Positions 28,720 to 38,107 of a stretch of 64,000 nucleotides of DNA are shown here, in pieces. Position 1 is the first letter of the stretch. Every line of letters begins with the position of its first letter. The DNA is taken from assembly GCF_002786325.1 (NCBI RefSeq), contig NZ_PGTB01000002.1, positions 1 through 64,000 of the forward strand, in the 5' to 3' direction. Made by a program: the position numbers and the translations under genes. The notes below the pieces were generated by a model. The model was not told the origin of the DNA and ran no database searches. It saw nothing but the letters and a program-made list of their open reading frames with translations. This stretch comes from Pseudooceanicola lipolyticus (GTDB lineage: Bacteria; Pseudomonadota; Alphaproteobacteria; Rhodobacterales; Rhodobacteraceae).

Positions 28720-29514
28720 CGCCCAGAGCGCGTGGAAATGATGCACCGGCCCGTGCCCTTGCCCTACGTCCAGCGCATCGCTTTGGGCCAGCGCGGCGTG
28801 CAGATAGGCCTTGGCGCGGGCCACGGCCTCGGGCATCGGGTGATGCGGCAGCAGCGCCGCAATGGCCGAGGACAGGGTGCAGCCCGTGCCGTGATCGCTG
28901 GTCGTGGTGATGCGCGGCGCGCGGAAGGCCTGGGTGCCCTCGGGCCCGGCCAGAAGATCGGTGCTGTCCTCGCCCTCCAGGTGCCCGCCCTTGAGCAGCA
29001 CGTGGTCCGACCCGAGCGCCATCAGCGCGGGCAGGGCGGCGCGCATGGCGGGGACGCTCCAGTCGTCGGGGCGGTCCAGCAGGACGGCGGCCTCGGGCAG
29101 GTTGGGCGTGATGACCGAAGCCAGCGGGACAAGCCGTTCGCGCACCGCCGAGACGGCCTCGGGGTCCAGCAGCGCATGGCCGCTTTTCGCCACCATCACC
29201 GGGTCGAGCACGATGTTGCGCGCCCGGTGATGCGTCAGCCGGTCGGCCACGGCCCCGGCGATGCCCGCGTTGGCGATCATCCCGATCTTGACCGCGTCGA
29301 TGCGCACGTCCTCGAGCACCGCGTCGATCTGTGCGGCGACGAAATCGGGCGACAGCGCCTGAAAAGACCGAACGCCGCAGGTGTTTTGCGCCACCACGGC
29401 CGTGACGACCGAACAGGAATAAGCGCCAAGCGCCGACATGGTCTTGATGTCGGCCTGGATGCCGGCGCCGCCGGACGGGTCCGTGCCCGCAATGGTCAGG
29501 ACGTTGGCGATCAT
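28708..29514 (-). CDS. thiD: HMP/HMP-P kinase ThiD
   Basis: A 268-residue ThiD, phosphorylating hydroxymethylpyrimidine twice. Landmarks are VLTIAGTDPSGGAGIQADIKTM split at the start, GAYSCSVVTAVVAQNT, VDAVKIGMIAN, VLDPVMVAKSGHALL and the catalytic TTTSDHGTGCTLSSAIAA. It lies downstream of a NUDIX-like frame (4-bp ATGA overlap) and a second TPP riboswitch. So it is regulated separately from thiCME, but by the same ligand. Confidence 0.96.
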   Translation of the reverse strand: MIANVLTIAGTDPSGGAGIQADIKTMSALGAYSCSVVTAVVAQNTCGVRSFQALSPDFVAAQIDAVLEDVRIDAVKIGMIANAGIAGAVADRLTHHRARNIVLDPVMVAKSGHALLDPEAVSAVRERLVPLASVITPNLPEAAVLLDRPDDWSVPAMRAALPALMALGSDHVLLKGGHLEGEDSTDLLAGPEGTQAFRAPRITTTSDHGTGCTLSSAIAALLPHHPMPEAVARAKAYLHAALAQSDALDVGQGHGPVHHFHALWASDG

Positions 29515-29959
29515 GTCGGTGCCCCCGCCATCAGGGCTACGGCCTGGTCCGCAACTGCGCCGACATCGCGGCTGAGCGCGAGGCTACCATCCGTCAGCGC
29601 GGCAAGGTCGATCCAGCGCGCCTCGAGCGCGTCATCTGCGGCAACCGGAACCTCGGCGATCCAGCGGCACAGAACGGCGATCAGGATGAAATGCCGGCGC
29701 AGCACGCCTGCGGGGTCGTGGTCGAAGGCGTCGAGGGCGGTGATCACGCGCAGCGGCTCTGCGGCGACGCCGGTTTCCTCGGCCAGTTCCCGGGTTGCGG
29801 CCTCGAACAGGGGTTCGCCCTGATGCACCTTTCCGCCGCGAAAACCCCAGAGGCCCGCATCGGCGGATTGGCCCGGCGCACAAGCAGCACCTGGCTGTCG
29901 CGGACAAGAACGGCGATGGTCGCCGCGATCGGGCGCGGGTCTGTCTGTTGATATGGCAA
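29511..29959 (-). pseudogene. NUDIX hydrolase, frameshifted
   Basis: The first half (TTG start at 29959, AATIAVLVRDSQVLLVRRANPP) and the second half (GKVHQGEPLFEAATRELAEETG, the NUDIX box with RELAEETG) lie in different frames. Translating the second frame upstream gives DAGLWGFRGGKV, the expected continuation, so a single base was lost near 29870. The reassembled protein would have about 149 residues. NUDIX genes next to thiD may remove damaged thiamine phosphates or ADP-ribose-type compounds. It may be a true pseudogene or an assembly error. It lies between the second riboswitch and thiD. Confidence 0.75.
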
Positions 29960-30004
29960 GTCGGCCTCGTCATTCTGAGGCCGGCAAGGGCAAGAGAGCG
30001 CTGC

Positions 30005-30112
30005 GATCCTGTCCCTTCGCCGGCATGATCCGGATCAGGTTCAAAGGGTCACCGCGCTGCAATCGCCAGCGATATCTCAGCCCCTTGTCGGGACACCCCT
30101 AGGTGAGCGGCA
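30005..30112 (-). ncRNA. TPP riboswitch (THI element), second copy
   Basis: On the minus strand the blocks GGGGCTGAGATATCG, GTGACCCTTTGAACCTGATC and GCCGGCGAAGGGAC appear in order. They precede the NUDIX-like frame and thiD. The last block has GAAGGGA instead of GTAGGGA, still compatible with the fold. Confidence 0.93.
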
Positions 30113-30209
30113 GCTTATCAGGCTGAGCGCCCGGTTCAATGCCGGGCGGATGTGCTTGCGCCTGCCGTCGCTTGCTGAAACTTTAGGCAAAACAGACAAG
30201 GCAGCAGTC

Positions 30210-31361
30210 ATGGAGTCCCTGTTCCGTTCGCTTGGCCCGGTTATTGGCCGCCCCTCGCCAGCCGAGGCCCTTCGCGCCGGGATCGGCGCCCTGATCGGGC
30301 TTGGGGTGACGGGCGCATTCCTGTTGTCGCCCGTGGTCGACCTGACGCTCGGCCTTTACCTGATTGCCCCGTTCGGTGCGACGTCGGTTCTGCTGTTCGC
30401 AGTGCCCAACAGCCCGTTGGCGCAGCCGTGGTCGGCGGTGGTGGGCAACACTCTCGCGGCACTGGTCGGTGTGGTGGTCTGTTCCGCGGTCGCTGACCCT
30501 GTCCTGCGGATCGCCCTTGCGGTCGGGCTGACGATTACGGTCGGCATCCTGTGTCGCGCGATCCATCCCCCGGCGGGTGCGGTCGCCATGACAGCGGCGA
30601 TGAGCCCGGAGGCGGTCGAGCGACTTGGACTCTGGTTCGCGATCGCGCCCGTCGCCACAGGCACCCTCGCGCTGGTCGTCTGTGCTGCGATCTACGCCCG
30701 GCTCACGGGGCGCAGATATCCATTCCGCCAGTTCGATGAGCCAAGTCGCCACCGCACCGAAGATCCCGATCCCGCCAAGCGCATCGGGCTGTCCCGAGAA
30801 GAACTGAAAGAGCTGCTGGACCGGTATCGCCAGTCGTTCAATCTGGGTGTCGAAGACCTGGCGCGGTTGATCGGCGCGGCCGAGTTGCAGGCCGCCGCGC
30901 ACCGGACAGGTCCGCTTCTCGCGACCGACGTCATGTCGCGTAATCTGGTGACCATTGGCCCGGACACTCCGCTGTCAAAGATTGCGGACCTGTTCAGACA
31001 TCATCGCTTCACATCGCTTCCGGTGACCGGGGTCGAGGGGCATTATCTTGGCGTGATCTTCCAGATTCACCTGATCGACCGAGCGCGCGAGGATGCGCTT
31101 CGGCTCGACCGTGGCTATCTCGCGGCGTTTCGGCGCCTGATCGACCAGGATCGTACGCAGCCGGTCCGAGCCAAGGACATCATGAGCGTCGCCGGGCCTC
31201 GGGCGGTACCGGCGACTCCGGTCGGAGTGCTCCTGCCGATGATGGCCGATGGTGATGTCGATGCGGTGCCGGTCCTTGAAAAGGGCCGGATCGTCGGCAT
31301 CGTCACCAGGACGGATCTCATCGCCGCCCTCGCGCGGTCCGGTTTGCGAGCCCAGGACTGA
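30210..31361 (+). CDS. HPP-family membrane protein with CBS pair
   Basis: A 383-residue protein. Residues 1-165 form an HPP domain with about four membrane helices (IGALIGLGVTGAFLLSPVV, GLYLIAPFGATSVLLFAV, LAALVGVVVCSAVADPV, IALAVGLTITVGILC) and the signature IHPPAGAVAM. The C-terminal half is a tandem CBS pair (LLATDVMSRNLVTIGPDTPL, VRAKDIMSVAGPRAVPATP, GRIVGIVTRTDLIAAL) that usually senses adenosyl ligands. HPP proteins have been linked to nitrite transport; the substrate here is unknown. It is divergent from the thiD unit. The start MESLFRSLG at 30210 is chosen because the upstream extension lacks homology. Confidence 0.88.
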   Translation: MESLFRSLGPVIGRPSPAEALRAGIGALIGLGVTGAFLLSPVVDLTLGLYLIAPFGATSVLLFAVPNSPLAQPWSAVVGNTLAALVGVVVCSAVADPVLRIALAVGLTITVGILCRAIHPPAGAVAMTAAMSPEAVERLGLWFAIAPVATGTLALVVCAAIYARLTGRRYPFRQFDEPSRHRTEDPDPAKRIGLSREELKELLDRYRQSFNLGVEDLARLIGAAELQAAAHRTGPLLATDVMSRNLVTIGPDTPLSKIADLFRHHRFTSLPVTGVEGHYLGVIFQIHLIDRAREDALRLDRGYLAAFRRLIDQDRTQPVRAKDIMSVAGPRAVPATPVGVLLPMMADGDVDAVPVLEKGRIVGIVTRTDLIAALARSGLRAQD

Positions 31362-31377
31362 GAGGCGGCGGCCCGGG

Positions 31378-32265
31378 TCAGGCCGGCTCGAGCGGGTGAT
31401 CTTCGGGAGCCGGGACGCTTGCGAGACCCGCGACAGGGACATTGTCGATCAGGCGCACGCCATCGAGCCAGGCGGCCAGGAAGAGGCGACCGGGGCGGTC
31501 TGCCCTGTTCATCAGCTTGAGGTCGGGATCGCTGCGCAACTCCAGGTAGTCGATCGTGTCGAACCCGGCAGTGAGCAGCGCCGCCCTGGCGTTATCGAGG
31601 GCCTGCGCGACTTGTCCGCCGCGGGAGATGACACGCGCGGCGTCGTCCAGGACCTGGGCGATCACCGGCGCAATTTCGCGTGGCCCGGGCCCGAGCCGGA
31701 GGTTGCGCGACGACATGGCGAGGCCGTCGTCCTCGCGCACGGTCGGACAGCCGACGATCTTGGTCTTCAGATCCAGATCCTCGGCCAGCCGGATCACCAC
31801 CTGAAGTTGCTGGTAATCCTTTTCACCGAAATACGCGCGGTCGGCATCGCATTGCAGGAAAAGCTTGGTCACCACCGTGGCCACGCCGTCGAAATGCCCG
31901 GGCCGCGCCCCGCCGCACAGGCCCGCGCTGACACCGGTCACCGAAATCGTCGTGGCAAAGCCGTCGGGATACATCTGCGGGCCGTCGGGCACATAAAGGA
32001 CATCCGCGCCATAGGGCGTCAGCTTTTCGGCATCGCTGTCTTCGGTCCGGGGGTATTTCGCAAGATCCTCGGGGCTGTTGAACTGCCTGGGGTTCACGAA
32101 AAGCGTCACGATCACGCGGTCATTCTCGTCGCAGGCGCGGTCGACCAGGCTCAGATGACCGGCATGCAGCGCGCCCATGGTCGGCACCACGCCGATGCTG
32201 TCCCCGGCGCGACGCCAGCTTTGCGTGAGGGCGCGCAGCTCGGCCTTGGTGCGGATGATCTTCAT
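31378..32265 (-). CDS. panC: Pantothenate synthetase PanC
   Basis: A 295-residue PanC, ligating pantoate and beta-alanine. Landmarks are [19 protein letters not shown] (HIGH-like nucleotide motif), [34 protein letters not shown] and [13 protein letters not shown]. It overlaps panB by 4 bp (ATGA). The last 10 residues are an extra tail. Confidence 0.97.
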   Translation of the reverse strand: MKIIRTKAELRALTQSWRRAGDSIGVVPTMGALHAGHLSLVDRACDENDRVIVTLFVNPRQFNSPEDLAKYPRTEDSDAEKLTPYGADVLYVPDGPQMYPDGFATTISVTGVSAGLCGGARPGHFDGVATVVTKLFLQCDADRAYFGEKDYQQLQVVIRLAEDLDLKTKIVGCPTVREDDGLAMSSRNLRLGPGPREIAPVIAQVLDDAARVISRGGQVAQALDNARAALLTAGFDTIDYLELRSDPDLKLMNRADRPGRLFLAAWLDGVRLIDNVPVAGLASVPAPEDHPLEPA

Positions 32266-33089
32266 GTGCCTGGTTCCTCCTGCGAAAAGACATGTTCGGG
32301 GGCCGGGAAGCTGCGTGCGCGAACCTCCTGGGCGTAGGTGCGGATGGCGGTGCGGGCGTCGCTGGCAAGATCGCCATAGCGCTTGACGAACTTCGGCTTG
32401 AAGGCATCGAAAAGGCCCAGCATGTCGTCGATCACCAGGATCTGTCCGTCACAGCCTGAAGAGGCCCCGATGCCGACCGTGGGAATGTCGATACCCGCGG
32501 TGATCTGATCCGCCAGAGCGGCGGGCACCTTTTCCAGCACGACCGAGAACGCCCCGGCGCGGGTCACCGCACGGGCGTCTTCCAGGATCCGGTCCGCATC
32601 CGCGCCGCGCCCCTGCACCTTGTAGCCGCCAAGCGCGTTCACCGCCTGAGGTGTCAGACCGATATGCGCCATGACCGGGATGCCGCGTTCGACGATGAAA
32701 CGGATCGTGTCTTCCATATGCGCGCCACCTTCCAGCTTGACCGCACCGGCCCCGGTTTCGGCCATCAGCCGCGCGGCGTTGCGGAAGGCCTGGGCCGGGC
32801 TTTCCTCGTAACTGCCAAAGGGCATGTCGACGACCATCAGCGCGCGGTTCAGCCCGCGGGCGACGGCGCGGCCGTGCATGACCATCATCTCCATCGTGAC
32901 ATCAAGGGTCGAGGGCAGCCCGTGCAGCACCATGCCGACGCTGTCACCGACCAGAACCAGATCACAGTCCGCATCTGCCAGCTGGGCCACGGGGGTCGTA
33001 TAGGCCGTCAGGCAGACCAGCGGATCGGCCCCCTTGCGGGCACGAATGTCGGACGCGGTCAGGCTGCGTTGCGGGGCGGATTGGCTCAT
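32262..33089 (-). CDS. panB: Ketopantoate hydroxymethyltransferase PanB
   Basis: A 275-residue PanB making ketopantoate. Landmarks are [51 protein letters not shown] and [16 protein letters not shown]. The start at 33089 follows GGAGGACCGAC. The AT-rich stretch at 33140-33190 probably carries the promoter. panB-panC form a two-gene operon. Confidence 0.97.
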   Translation of the reverse strand: MSQSAPQRSLTASDIRARKGADPLVCLTAYTTPVAQLADADCDLVLVGDSVGMVLHGLPSTLDVTMEMMVMHGRAVARGLNRALMVVDMPFGSYEESPAQAFRNAARLMAETGAGAVKLEGGAHMEDTIRFIVERGIPVMAHIGLTPQAVNALGGYKVQGRGADADRILEDARAVTRAGAFSVVLEKVPAALADQITAGIDIPTVGIGASSGCDGQILVIDDMLGLFDAFKPKFVKRYGDLASDARTAIRTYAQEVRARSFPAPEHVFSQEEPGT

Positions 33090-33213
33090 GTCGGTCCTCC
33101 TCAGACAGGCTTCCGAGGGGATACCTGCTTGGGGCTCTTTTCGCAAGTGCAGCGCAATAATATTGCGTTTGTATATACGAAAAAGTCATATCTGTGCGCG
33201 GTAGATTGCCGAT

Positions 33214-34074
33214 TCAGAAGTCCAGCCCAAGGTCCAGGACCTGCGCCGAATGGGTCAGTGCGCCAGAGGAAATATAGTCCACGCCCGTCGCCGCGACCTC
33301 GGCGATGCGGTCCAGCTTCATGTTGCCCGAGGCCTCCAGCACCACCTGACGGGCGGTCATGTCCACCGCCTTCGCCAGCATTGACGTGTCCATGTTGTCC
33401 AGCAGAACAACGTCTGCGCCACCCTCGTCCAGGACCTCGGCCAGCTGGTCCAGGCGGTCGACCTCGATCTCGCAGCGGATCATGTGGGATGCCCGCGCCT
33501 TGACCGATTGCAGCACGGGGCGGATGCCACCGGCGGCCGCGATGTGGTTGTCCTTGATCAGGATCGCGTCGGACAGGCCGAAGCGATGGTTGAACCCGCC
33601 GCCATGCAGAACGGCCTGTTTTTCCACGATACGCAGGCCGGGGGTCGTCTTTCGGGTGCAGGTCACGCGGGCGTCGGTGCCGCGCGTTTCGGCCACGAAG
33701 GCGGCGGTCAGCGTGGCGATGCCGGACATGCGCCCGGCAAAGTTCAGCGCGACCCGTTCGCCCGACAGGATCGAGGCCGCGTCGCCCGTGATCTCCATCA
33801 GCAGGTCGCCCGGCGCGATCACGTCGCCATCGACCTTGTGCGTGGTGATCTGCAGCGCGGGATCGACCAGCCGGAACGCAAGCGCGGCCATTTGCAGACC
33901 CGAAACCACGCCCGGTTCGCGGGCATTCAGCCGCGCGGCATAGGTGGTGCCGGCAGGAATGACGGTGCGGGTGGTGATGTCGCCGTAGGTGCCCAGATCC
34001 TCGATCAGCGCGGCGCGGACCAGCGGTTCAAGGATCAGGTCGGGCAGGGGGGGCATTGTTGCGCTCTGGTTCAT
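33214..34074 (-). CDS. nadC: Nicotinate-nucleotide pyrophosphorylase NadC
   Basis: A 286-residue quinolinate phosphoribosyltransferase. Landmarks are LIEDLGTYGDITTRTVIP, ALNFAGRMSGIATLT, CTRKTTPGLRIVEKQAVLHGGGFNHR in two parts and LIKDNHIAAAGGI, with DNMDTSML and YISSGALTHS at the end. It is the third gene of nadA-nadB-nadC; its start overlaps the nadB stop by 4 bp. Confidence 0.97.
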   Translation of the reverse strand: MNQSATMPPLPDLILEPLVRAALIEDLGTYGDITTRTVIPAGTTYAARLNAREPGVVSGLQMAALAFRLVDPALQITTHKVDGDVIAPGDLLMEITGDAASILSGERVALNFAGRMSGIATLTAAFVAETRGTDARVTCTRKTTPGLRIVEKQAVLHGGGFNHRFGLSDAILIKDNHIAAAGGIRPVLQSVKARASHMIRCEIEVDRLDQLAEVLDEGGADVVLLDNMDTSMLAKAVDMTARQVVLEASGNMKLDRIAEVAATGVDYISSGALTHSAQVLDLGLDF

Positions 34075-35642
34075 GCCGGTTCCTTTCGGGTCATGGTCGC
34101 GCGGATCGCCAACGCGTCGGTCAGGGTCATCAGCGACCGTATGCCGGTTGCGCCATCGGGGTGGGGAAAGTCCGACCGGAAATGCGCGCCCCGGCTTTCT
34201 CGGCGCAACAGCGCGGCGGCGGCGATCAGCGTGGCGGTGGCCGTCATGTTGAGAAGCGCGTCGCAAGCGGGTTGCGCGGCTTCGATCGCGGCGATCTCGG
34301 TCAGCGTCCGGTTCAGGCCATCTGCGGTACGGATCACGCCCGCGCCATCGGTCATCGCCTGTCGCAGCCGGGCGACCAGCGCGGGGTCGGGCGTTTCGGC
34401 GGCGGGAAGGTCGGGCAGGGTGACGGGTGCGGCAACCGTGGGCGCGGGCAGGGCCGCGTCGATCGCCAGCGCACAGCGGCGGCCATAGACCAGCGCCTCG
34501 AGCAGCCCGTTCGAGGCCAGACGGTTCGCGCCATGCAACCCGGTCGAGGCGACCTCTCCACAGGCCCAAAGGCCGGGCAGGGTGCTGGCCCCGTCTGCAT
34601 CCGTCGCCACGCCGCCCATGTGGTAATGCGCGGCGGCGGCCACGGGGATCACTTGGGTCACCGGGTCCAGCCCGGCCTGCTGGCAGGCGGCGGCGACGGC
34701 TGGGAAATCGCTGAGGATCTTTGCGCCAAGGGCGGTGCGGGTGTCCAGTGCCGGGGCCAGCCCTGCCTGCGTCTGGGCATAGACTGCGCGGGCGACGATG
34801 TCGCGCGGGGCCAGTTCGGCGTCGGGGTGAGCGTCCAGCATGAAGCGCTCGCCCCGTCGGTTGACCAGCGTGGCCCCTTCGCCGCGCAATGCCTCGGTCG
34901 CCAGCGGGGCAGGGTCCAGCCCGCAGGCCATGGCCGTCGGGTGGAACTGCACGAATTCCGCGTCGGCGATCTGCGCGCCCGCGCGGGCGGCCATGCCGAT
35001 CACCTGCCCCCGGATCCGCGGCGGGTTGGTCGTGAGGGCATAAAGCCCGCCCGATCCGCCCCCGGCCAGCAACACGGCGGTGCCGCGCAGGGTGACGCTG
35101 GCGCTTTGCCCCTGATCACAGTGGGCGACGGCCACGCCGGTGACACGGCCGCCCGAGACCTCAAGCCCCGTGGCCATCACGCCTTCGAGCACCTGAATAT
35201 GATCCGCCTCGCGCACCTGTGCGGTCAGGGCGCGCATGATCTCGGCCCCGGCCTGATCTCCCTGCACACGCACCACACGGGCGAAGCCATGCGCCGCCTC
35301 GCGCGAGAGCACATAGTTGCCGTCTGCGGTGCGATCAAAGGGCGTGCCCAGCCCGGTCAGGTCAAGGATGTGATCGCGCGCCTCGGCTGTGACCGACACC
35401 GCCACACCCGGATCGACCGTGCCCGCGCCCGCGGTGACGGTATCGCGGGCATGGGCATCGGCGCTGTCCGCCGGATCCATCGCCGCCGCCACGCCGCCCT
35501 GCGCCCAGGCCGAAGACGCACCGGTTCCCAATGCCTCGGGCGAGATCATCAGCACGGGCCGCGGGGCCAGTTTCAGCGCGGCATATTGCGCCGCCAGCCC
35601 TGCGCCCACGATAAGGACACGACCCGTTTCGATCGGGAACAT
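34071..35642 (-). CDS. nadB: L-aspartate oxidase NadB
   Basis: A 523-residue FAD enzyme oxidising aspartate to iminoaspartate. Landmarks are VLIVGAGLAAQYAAL (FAD-binding GxGxxG), GASSAWAQGGVAAAMDPAD, REAAHGFARVVRVQGDQAG, VAAAAHYHMGGVATD, LWACGEVASTGLHGANRLAS and RAHF-like SRGAHFRSDFP. It lies 4 bp after nadA. Confidence 0.96.
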   Translation of the reverse strand: MFPIETGRVLIVGAGLAAQYAALKLAPRPVLMISPEALGTGASSAWAQGGVAAAMDPADSADAHARDTVTAGAGTVDPGVAVSVTAEARDHILDLTGLGTPFDRTADGNYVLSREAAHGFARVVRVQGDQAGAEIMRALTAQVREADHIQVLEGVMATGLEVSGGRVTGVAVAHCDQGQSASVTLRGTAVLLAGGGSGGLYALTTNPPRIRGQVIGMAARAGAQIADAEFVQFHPTAMACGLDPAPLATEALRGEGATLVNRRGERFMLDAHPDAELAPRDIVARAVYAQTQAGLAPALDTRTALGAKILSDFPAVAAACQQAGLDPVTQVIPVAAAAHYHMGGVATDADGASTLPGLWACGEVASTGLHGANRLASNGLLEALVYGRRCALAIDAALPAPTVAAPVTLPDLPAAETPDPALVARLRQAMTDGAGVIRTADGLNRTLTEIAAIEAAQPACDALLNMTATATLIAAAALLRRESRGAHFRSDFPHPDGATGIRSLMTLTDALAIRATMTRKEPA

Positions 35643-35646
35643 CGCC

Positions 35647-36699
35647 CTAGCCGGCCATCTTGGCTGAGAGGTCGATCATGCGCTGCACGGCAACACGGGC
35701 CTTGTCGGCGACCTGTGGGTCGACCTCGACCGCGCCTTCCATCGTGTGGAGCGACCACAGCACCTTTTCAAGCGTGATCTTCTTCATGTAGGGGCACATG
35801 TTGCAGGGCCCGACGAAATCCACTTCCGGTAGCGCGTCCGAGATGTTGGACGCCATCGAACATTCCGTCACCAGCATCGCCTTTTCCGGCCGTTGCTGCG
35901 TCACATAGTCGATGATCCCGCTGGTCGAGCCGGAAAAATCCGCCTCGGCCACCACGTCAGGCGGGCATTCGGGATGCGCGATGATGCGCGTGCCGGGGTT
36001 CCATTCGCGGAAATCCTTCAGGTCCTGTGCGGTGTATTGTTCGTGCACGATGCAGGCCCCGTCCCACCAGACAATGTTCTTTTCCGGCACAAGATTGGCG
36101 ATGTTCTGTGCCAGATATTTGTCGGGCGTCATGATGACCGTGTCGCTGTCCAGCCCGCGCACGATCTGCACCGCGTTGGAAGAGGTACAGCAGATGTCGG
36201 ACGCGGCCTTCACTTCGGCCGTTGTGTTCACATAGGTGACAACGGGCGCACCGGGGTACTGCGCGCGCATCTGGGCGATGCCCTCGGCGGTGATGCTTTC
36301 GGCCAGCGAACATCCCGCTTCCATGTCGGGGATCAGCACCGTCTTGGAGGGGTTCAGGATCTTGGACGTCTCGGCCATGAAATGCACACCGCACTGGACG
36401 ATCACATCGACTTCGACCTTGGTCGCCTCGATCGCCAGTTGCAGGCTGTCACCAACCACATCTGCGATGCCGTGGTAAATCTCGGGCGTCATGTAGTTAT
36501 GCGCCAGAATGACGGCGTTCCGCTCTTTCTTGAGCTTGTTGATCGCCGCGACATAGGGCGCATAGATCGCCCAGTCGGGGGGCGTCACGACACGGTCCAT
36601 CCGGGCAAAAATGTCAGCATTTGCCAGCGCGATGTCGGTTGAAGGGGCGAGATCGTAGTGATCGGCGAGTTCGGCGCGCAGCGCGATCTGGTCGAGCAA
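35647..36699 (-). CDS. nadA: Quinolinate synthase NadA
   Basis: A 350-residue NadA, condensing iminoaspartate with dihydroxyacetone phosphate. Landmarks are AVILAHNYMTPEIYHGIADV, GDSLQLAIEA, IVQCGVHFMAETSKIL, DMEAGCSLAESI, HPECPPDVV, SASNISD-like ECSMASNISDALPE, and GPCNMCPYMKKITLE with cluster cysteines. The frame is open to an ATG at 36840, but that extension is arginine-rich and has no homology. The TTG at 36699, eight bases after AGGA, fits the family length better. It is the first gene of nadABC. Confidence 0.93.
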   Translation of the reverse strand: MLDQIALRAELADHYDLAPSTDIALANADIFARMDRVVTPPDWAIYAPYVAAINKLKKERNAVILAHNYMTPEIYHGIADVVGDSLQLAIEATKVEVDVIVQCGVHFMAETSKILNPSKTVLIPDMEAGCSLAESITAEGIAQMRAQYPGAPVVTYVNTTAEVKAASDICCTSSNAVQIVRGLDSDTVIMTPDKYLAQNIANLVPEKNIVWWDGACIVHEQYTAQDLKDFREWNPGTRIIAHPECPPDVVAEADFSGSTSGIIDYVTQQRPEKAMLVTECSMASNISDALPEVDFVGPCNMCPYMKKITLEKVLWSLHTMEGAVEVDPQVADKARVAVQRMIDLSAKMAG

Positions 36700-36914
36700 G
36701 AGCGGAGTTCCTGAGGTTATTTCGGGCCGCCGCGGAGGGCGCGACCGCACGCGGGTGGTGTCGGCTGGGAGGTGTTTACGGGTCGACTTACCTAAGGGCA
36801 AGTGTGCGGGGTGTCTTATTTGAATGACGCACGCTAACATGTGCCGAAAGCCACCGTCATACGATTATGGGCTCAGACGTCGGCGCGCAGGCAAGACTTT
36901 GGATCCGGTCCAGA

Positions 36915-37376
36915 GGCAAAGCGGGCTTTCAGCAGGCATTCGTCGTATTCCGAGCGAACCTCGGAATCGAACAGGATGCCGCCTCACACTTTGAAAATGG
37001 CCTCATCGCCCTTTTGGAAGGCGAGGTTGCGGACGGATGAAGACATTGCCGCGCACCAGGCCAGAAGGATCTATGAATTCGATGGCCCCGCAGTCGATGT
37101 CACGCGGACGTCCCTCCAGCGCGCAGGGACTGTATTGCGCGGATCAAGGCCACAGCCTGTCTCGTAGCTCACGTAGCCCGCGCACCATTGGCCCGCGGTC
37201 CGCACGCGTTCCATGCGGTCCAAGGCCCGTGGCATCTCGTCAACATGGTCGGCGTAGATAAACTCGCGAGGTGCGGTGAACCGCATCTCGGTGCCTGCCC
37301 AATCGTCGCGCAGCAGGAGGCGGTGAGCGTCCGATTTGGCCTCTACTGGTACCCTCGAGGGGTCAGGCCTCTTCAT
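36915..37376 (-). pseudogene. pabB: decayed pabB (aminodeoxychorismate synthase component I)
   Basis: The 5' part (REFIYADHVDEMPRALDRME, GQWCAGYVSYETGCGLDP) matches the N-terminus of PabB. It then jumps, in other frames, to the PabB C-terminus: DCGAIEFIDPSG near 37050-37095, and GGILFDSEVRSEYDECLLKA at about 36915-36983. About 300 internal residues are missing. A TGA sits just before GGILFD and at least one frameshift separates the C-terminal pieces. It is a clear remnant of a folate-pathway gene. A functional copy presumably exists elsewhere in the genome. Confidence 0.75.
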
Positions 37377-37680
37377 CGGCCGTTACGAAGGCCTGAGAGG
37401 TGTCGTAGTCCACCGCGAAGCGCATCTCGCGGAGGGGTTTCACGCGCCGGATGGATTCGGCGTAGATCTCGTGCGCCTTGTAGGCGGCCAGCGCCGCGTC
37501 ATCCACGAACTCTCCGTAGACGACAACATCGACTTCCTTGCTGGCCGGATCCGTCTTTCGGTTCAGAGCGATCTCGAGGTGCTTCGCATGGGGAATCCGC
37601 GTCAGGATCTGCAATCCCTTCCGAACCGCGTCGAGGTTGCCGTCGATTGGGACAGTGAAGAATACTACATGGCGGATCAT
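37363..37680 (-). CDS. Dabb-domain (stress-responsive A/B barrel) protein
   Basis: A 105-residue Dabb protein: MIRHVVFFTVP at the start, LKGLQIL-like spacing, LEIALNRKTDPASKEVDVVVYGEF, DDAALAAYKAHEIYAE and MRFAVDYDT. Such dimeric alpha-beta barrels are small cytosolic proteins of varied function. It lies directly upstream of the pabB remnant and overlaps its start by 14 bp, so it was once in an operon with it. Confidence 0.85.
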   Translation of the reverse strand: MIRHVVFFTVPIDGNLDAVRKGLQILTRIPHAKHLEIALNRKTDPASKEVDVVVYGEFVDDAALAAYKAHEIYAESIRRVKPLREMRFAVDYDTSQAFVTADEEA

Positions 37681-37683
37681 TGA

Positions 37684-38107
37684 AATACTCCGGGAGTTTA
37701 AGGGTGGGAAGCGGTTCCGGGCCGCACGCGAGATAGCACGCGCCCCGCGCGTCTGCCCTTCTAAGGTTTCGGCCCGACACCGCAACCCGATCTGCCCGCC
37801 ATCAGCAGGTTTTGCCCTGAGACACCGCCGAAGTGTGCGGGAAGCGCTTACGTCGCACTGAAAGGCTTCCTGTTGGTGCATCAGGACGGGTTCCTGGCGG
37901 GCGGTCCGCGTTCTGACGGTCGATCCAACCACGGGATGACCGGGTTCCGGAAAGTCAAAGCAGGCCTTGAGAAAGTCGGATCCGGAGGTGGAGTGATGGG
38001 TCTGGCGGGAATGCGGACAGCACCCGTACCCCCGCGCGGCGTCGCTCACCACCCTTGTCCGATCCGCGCGCGGCTGCCGCGCGCTCCCCAAACATCGGAG
38101 CTATTTC
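37684..38107. other. intergenic region, boundary of cofactor and plasmid-accessory blocks
   Basis: About 420 bp without a supported gene. It divides the nad/pan/thi block from the ardC-led accessory genes. No transposon end, attachment site or conserved element was recognised. Confidence 0.5.

Noticed and set aside
33150-33165. CAATAATATTG near panB, also present near oriT at 63088
   Set aside because: A short AT-rich match in two promoter-like regions; too short and too simple to claim a shared regulatory site.
34056-35777. 573-codon plus-strand frame opposite nadB and nadC
   Set aside because: Low-complexity glycine/arginine/glutamine composition, antisense to two clear nad genes; no family features.
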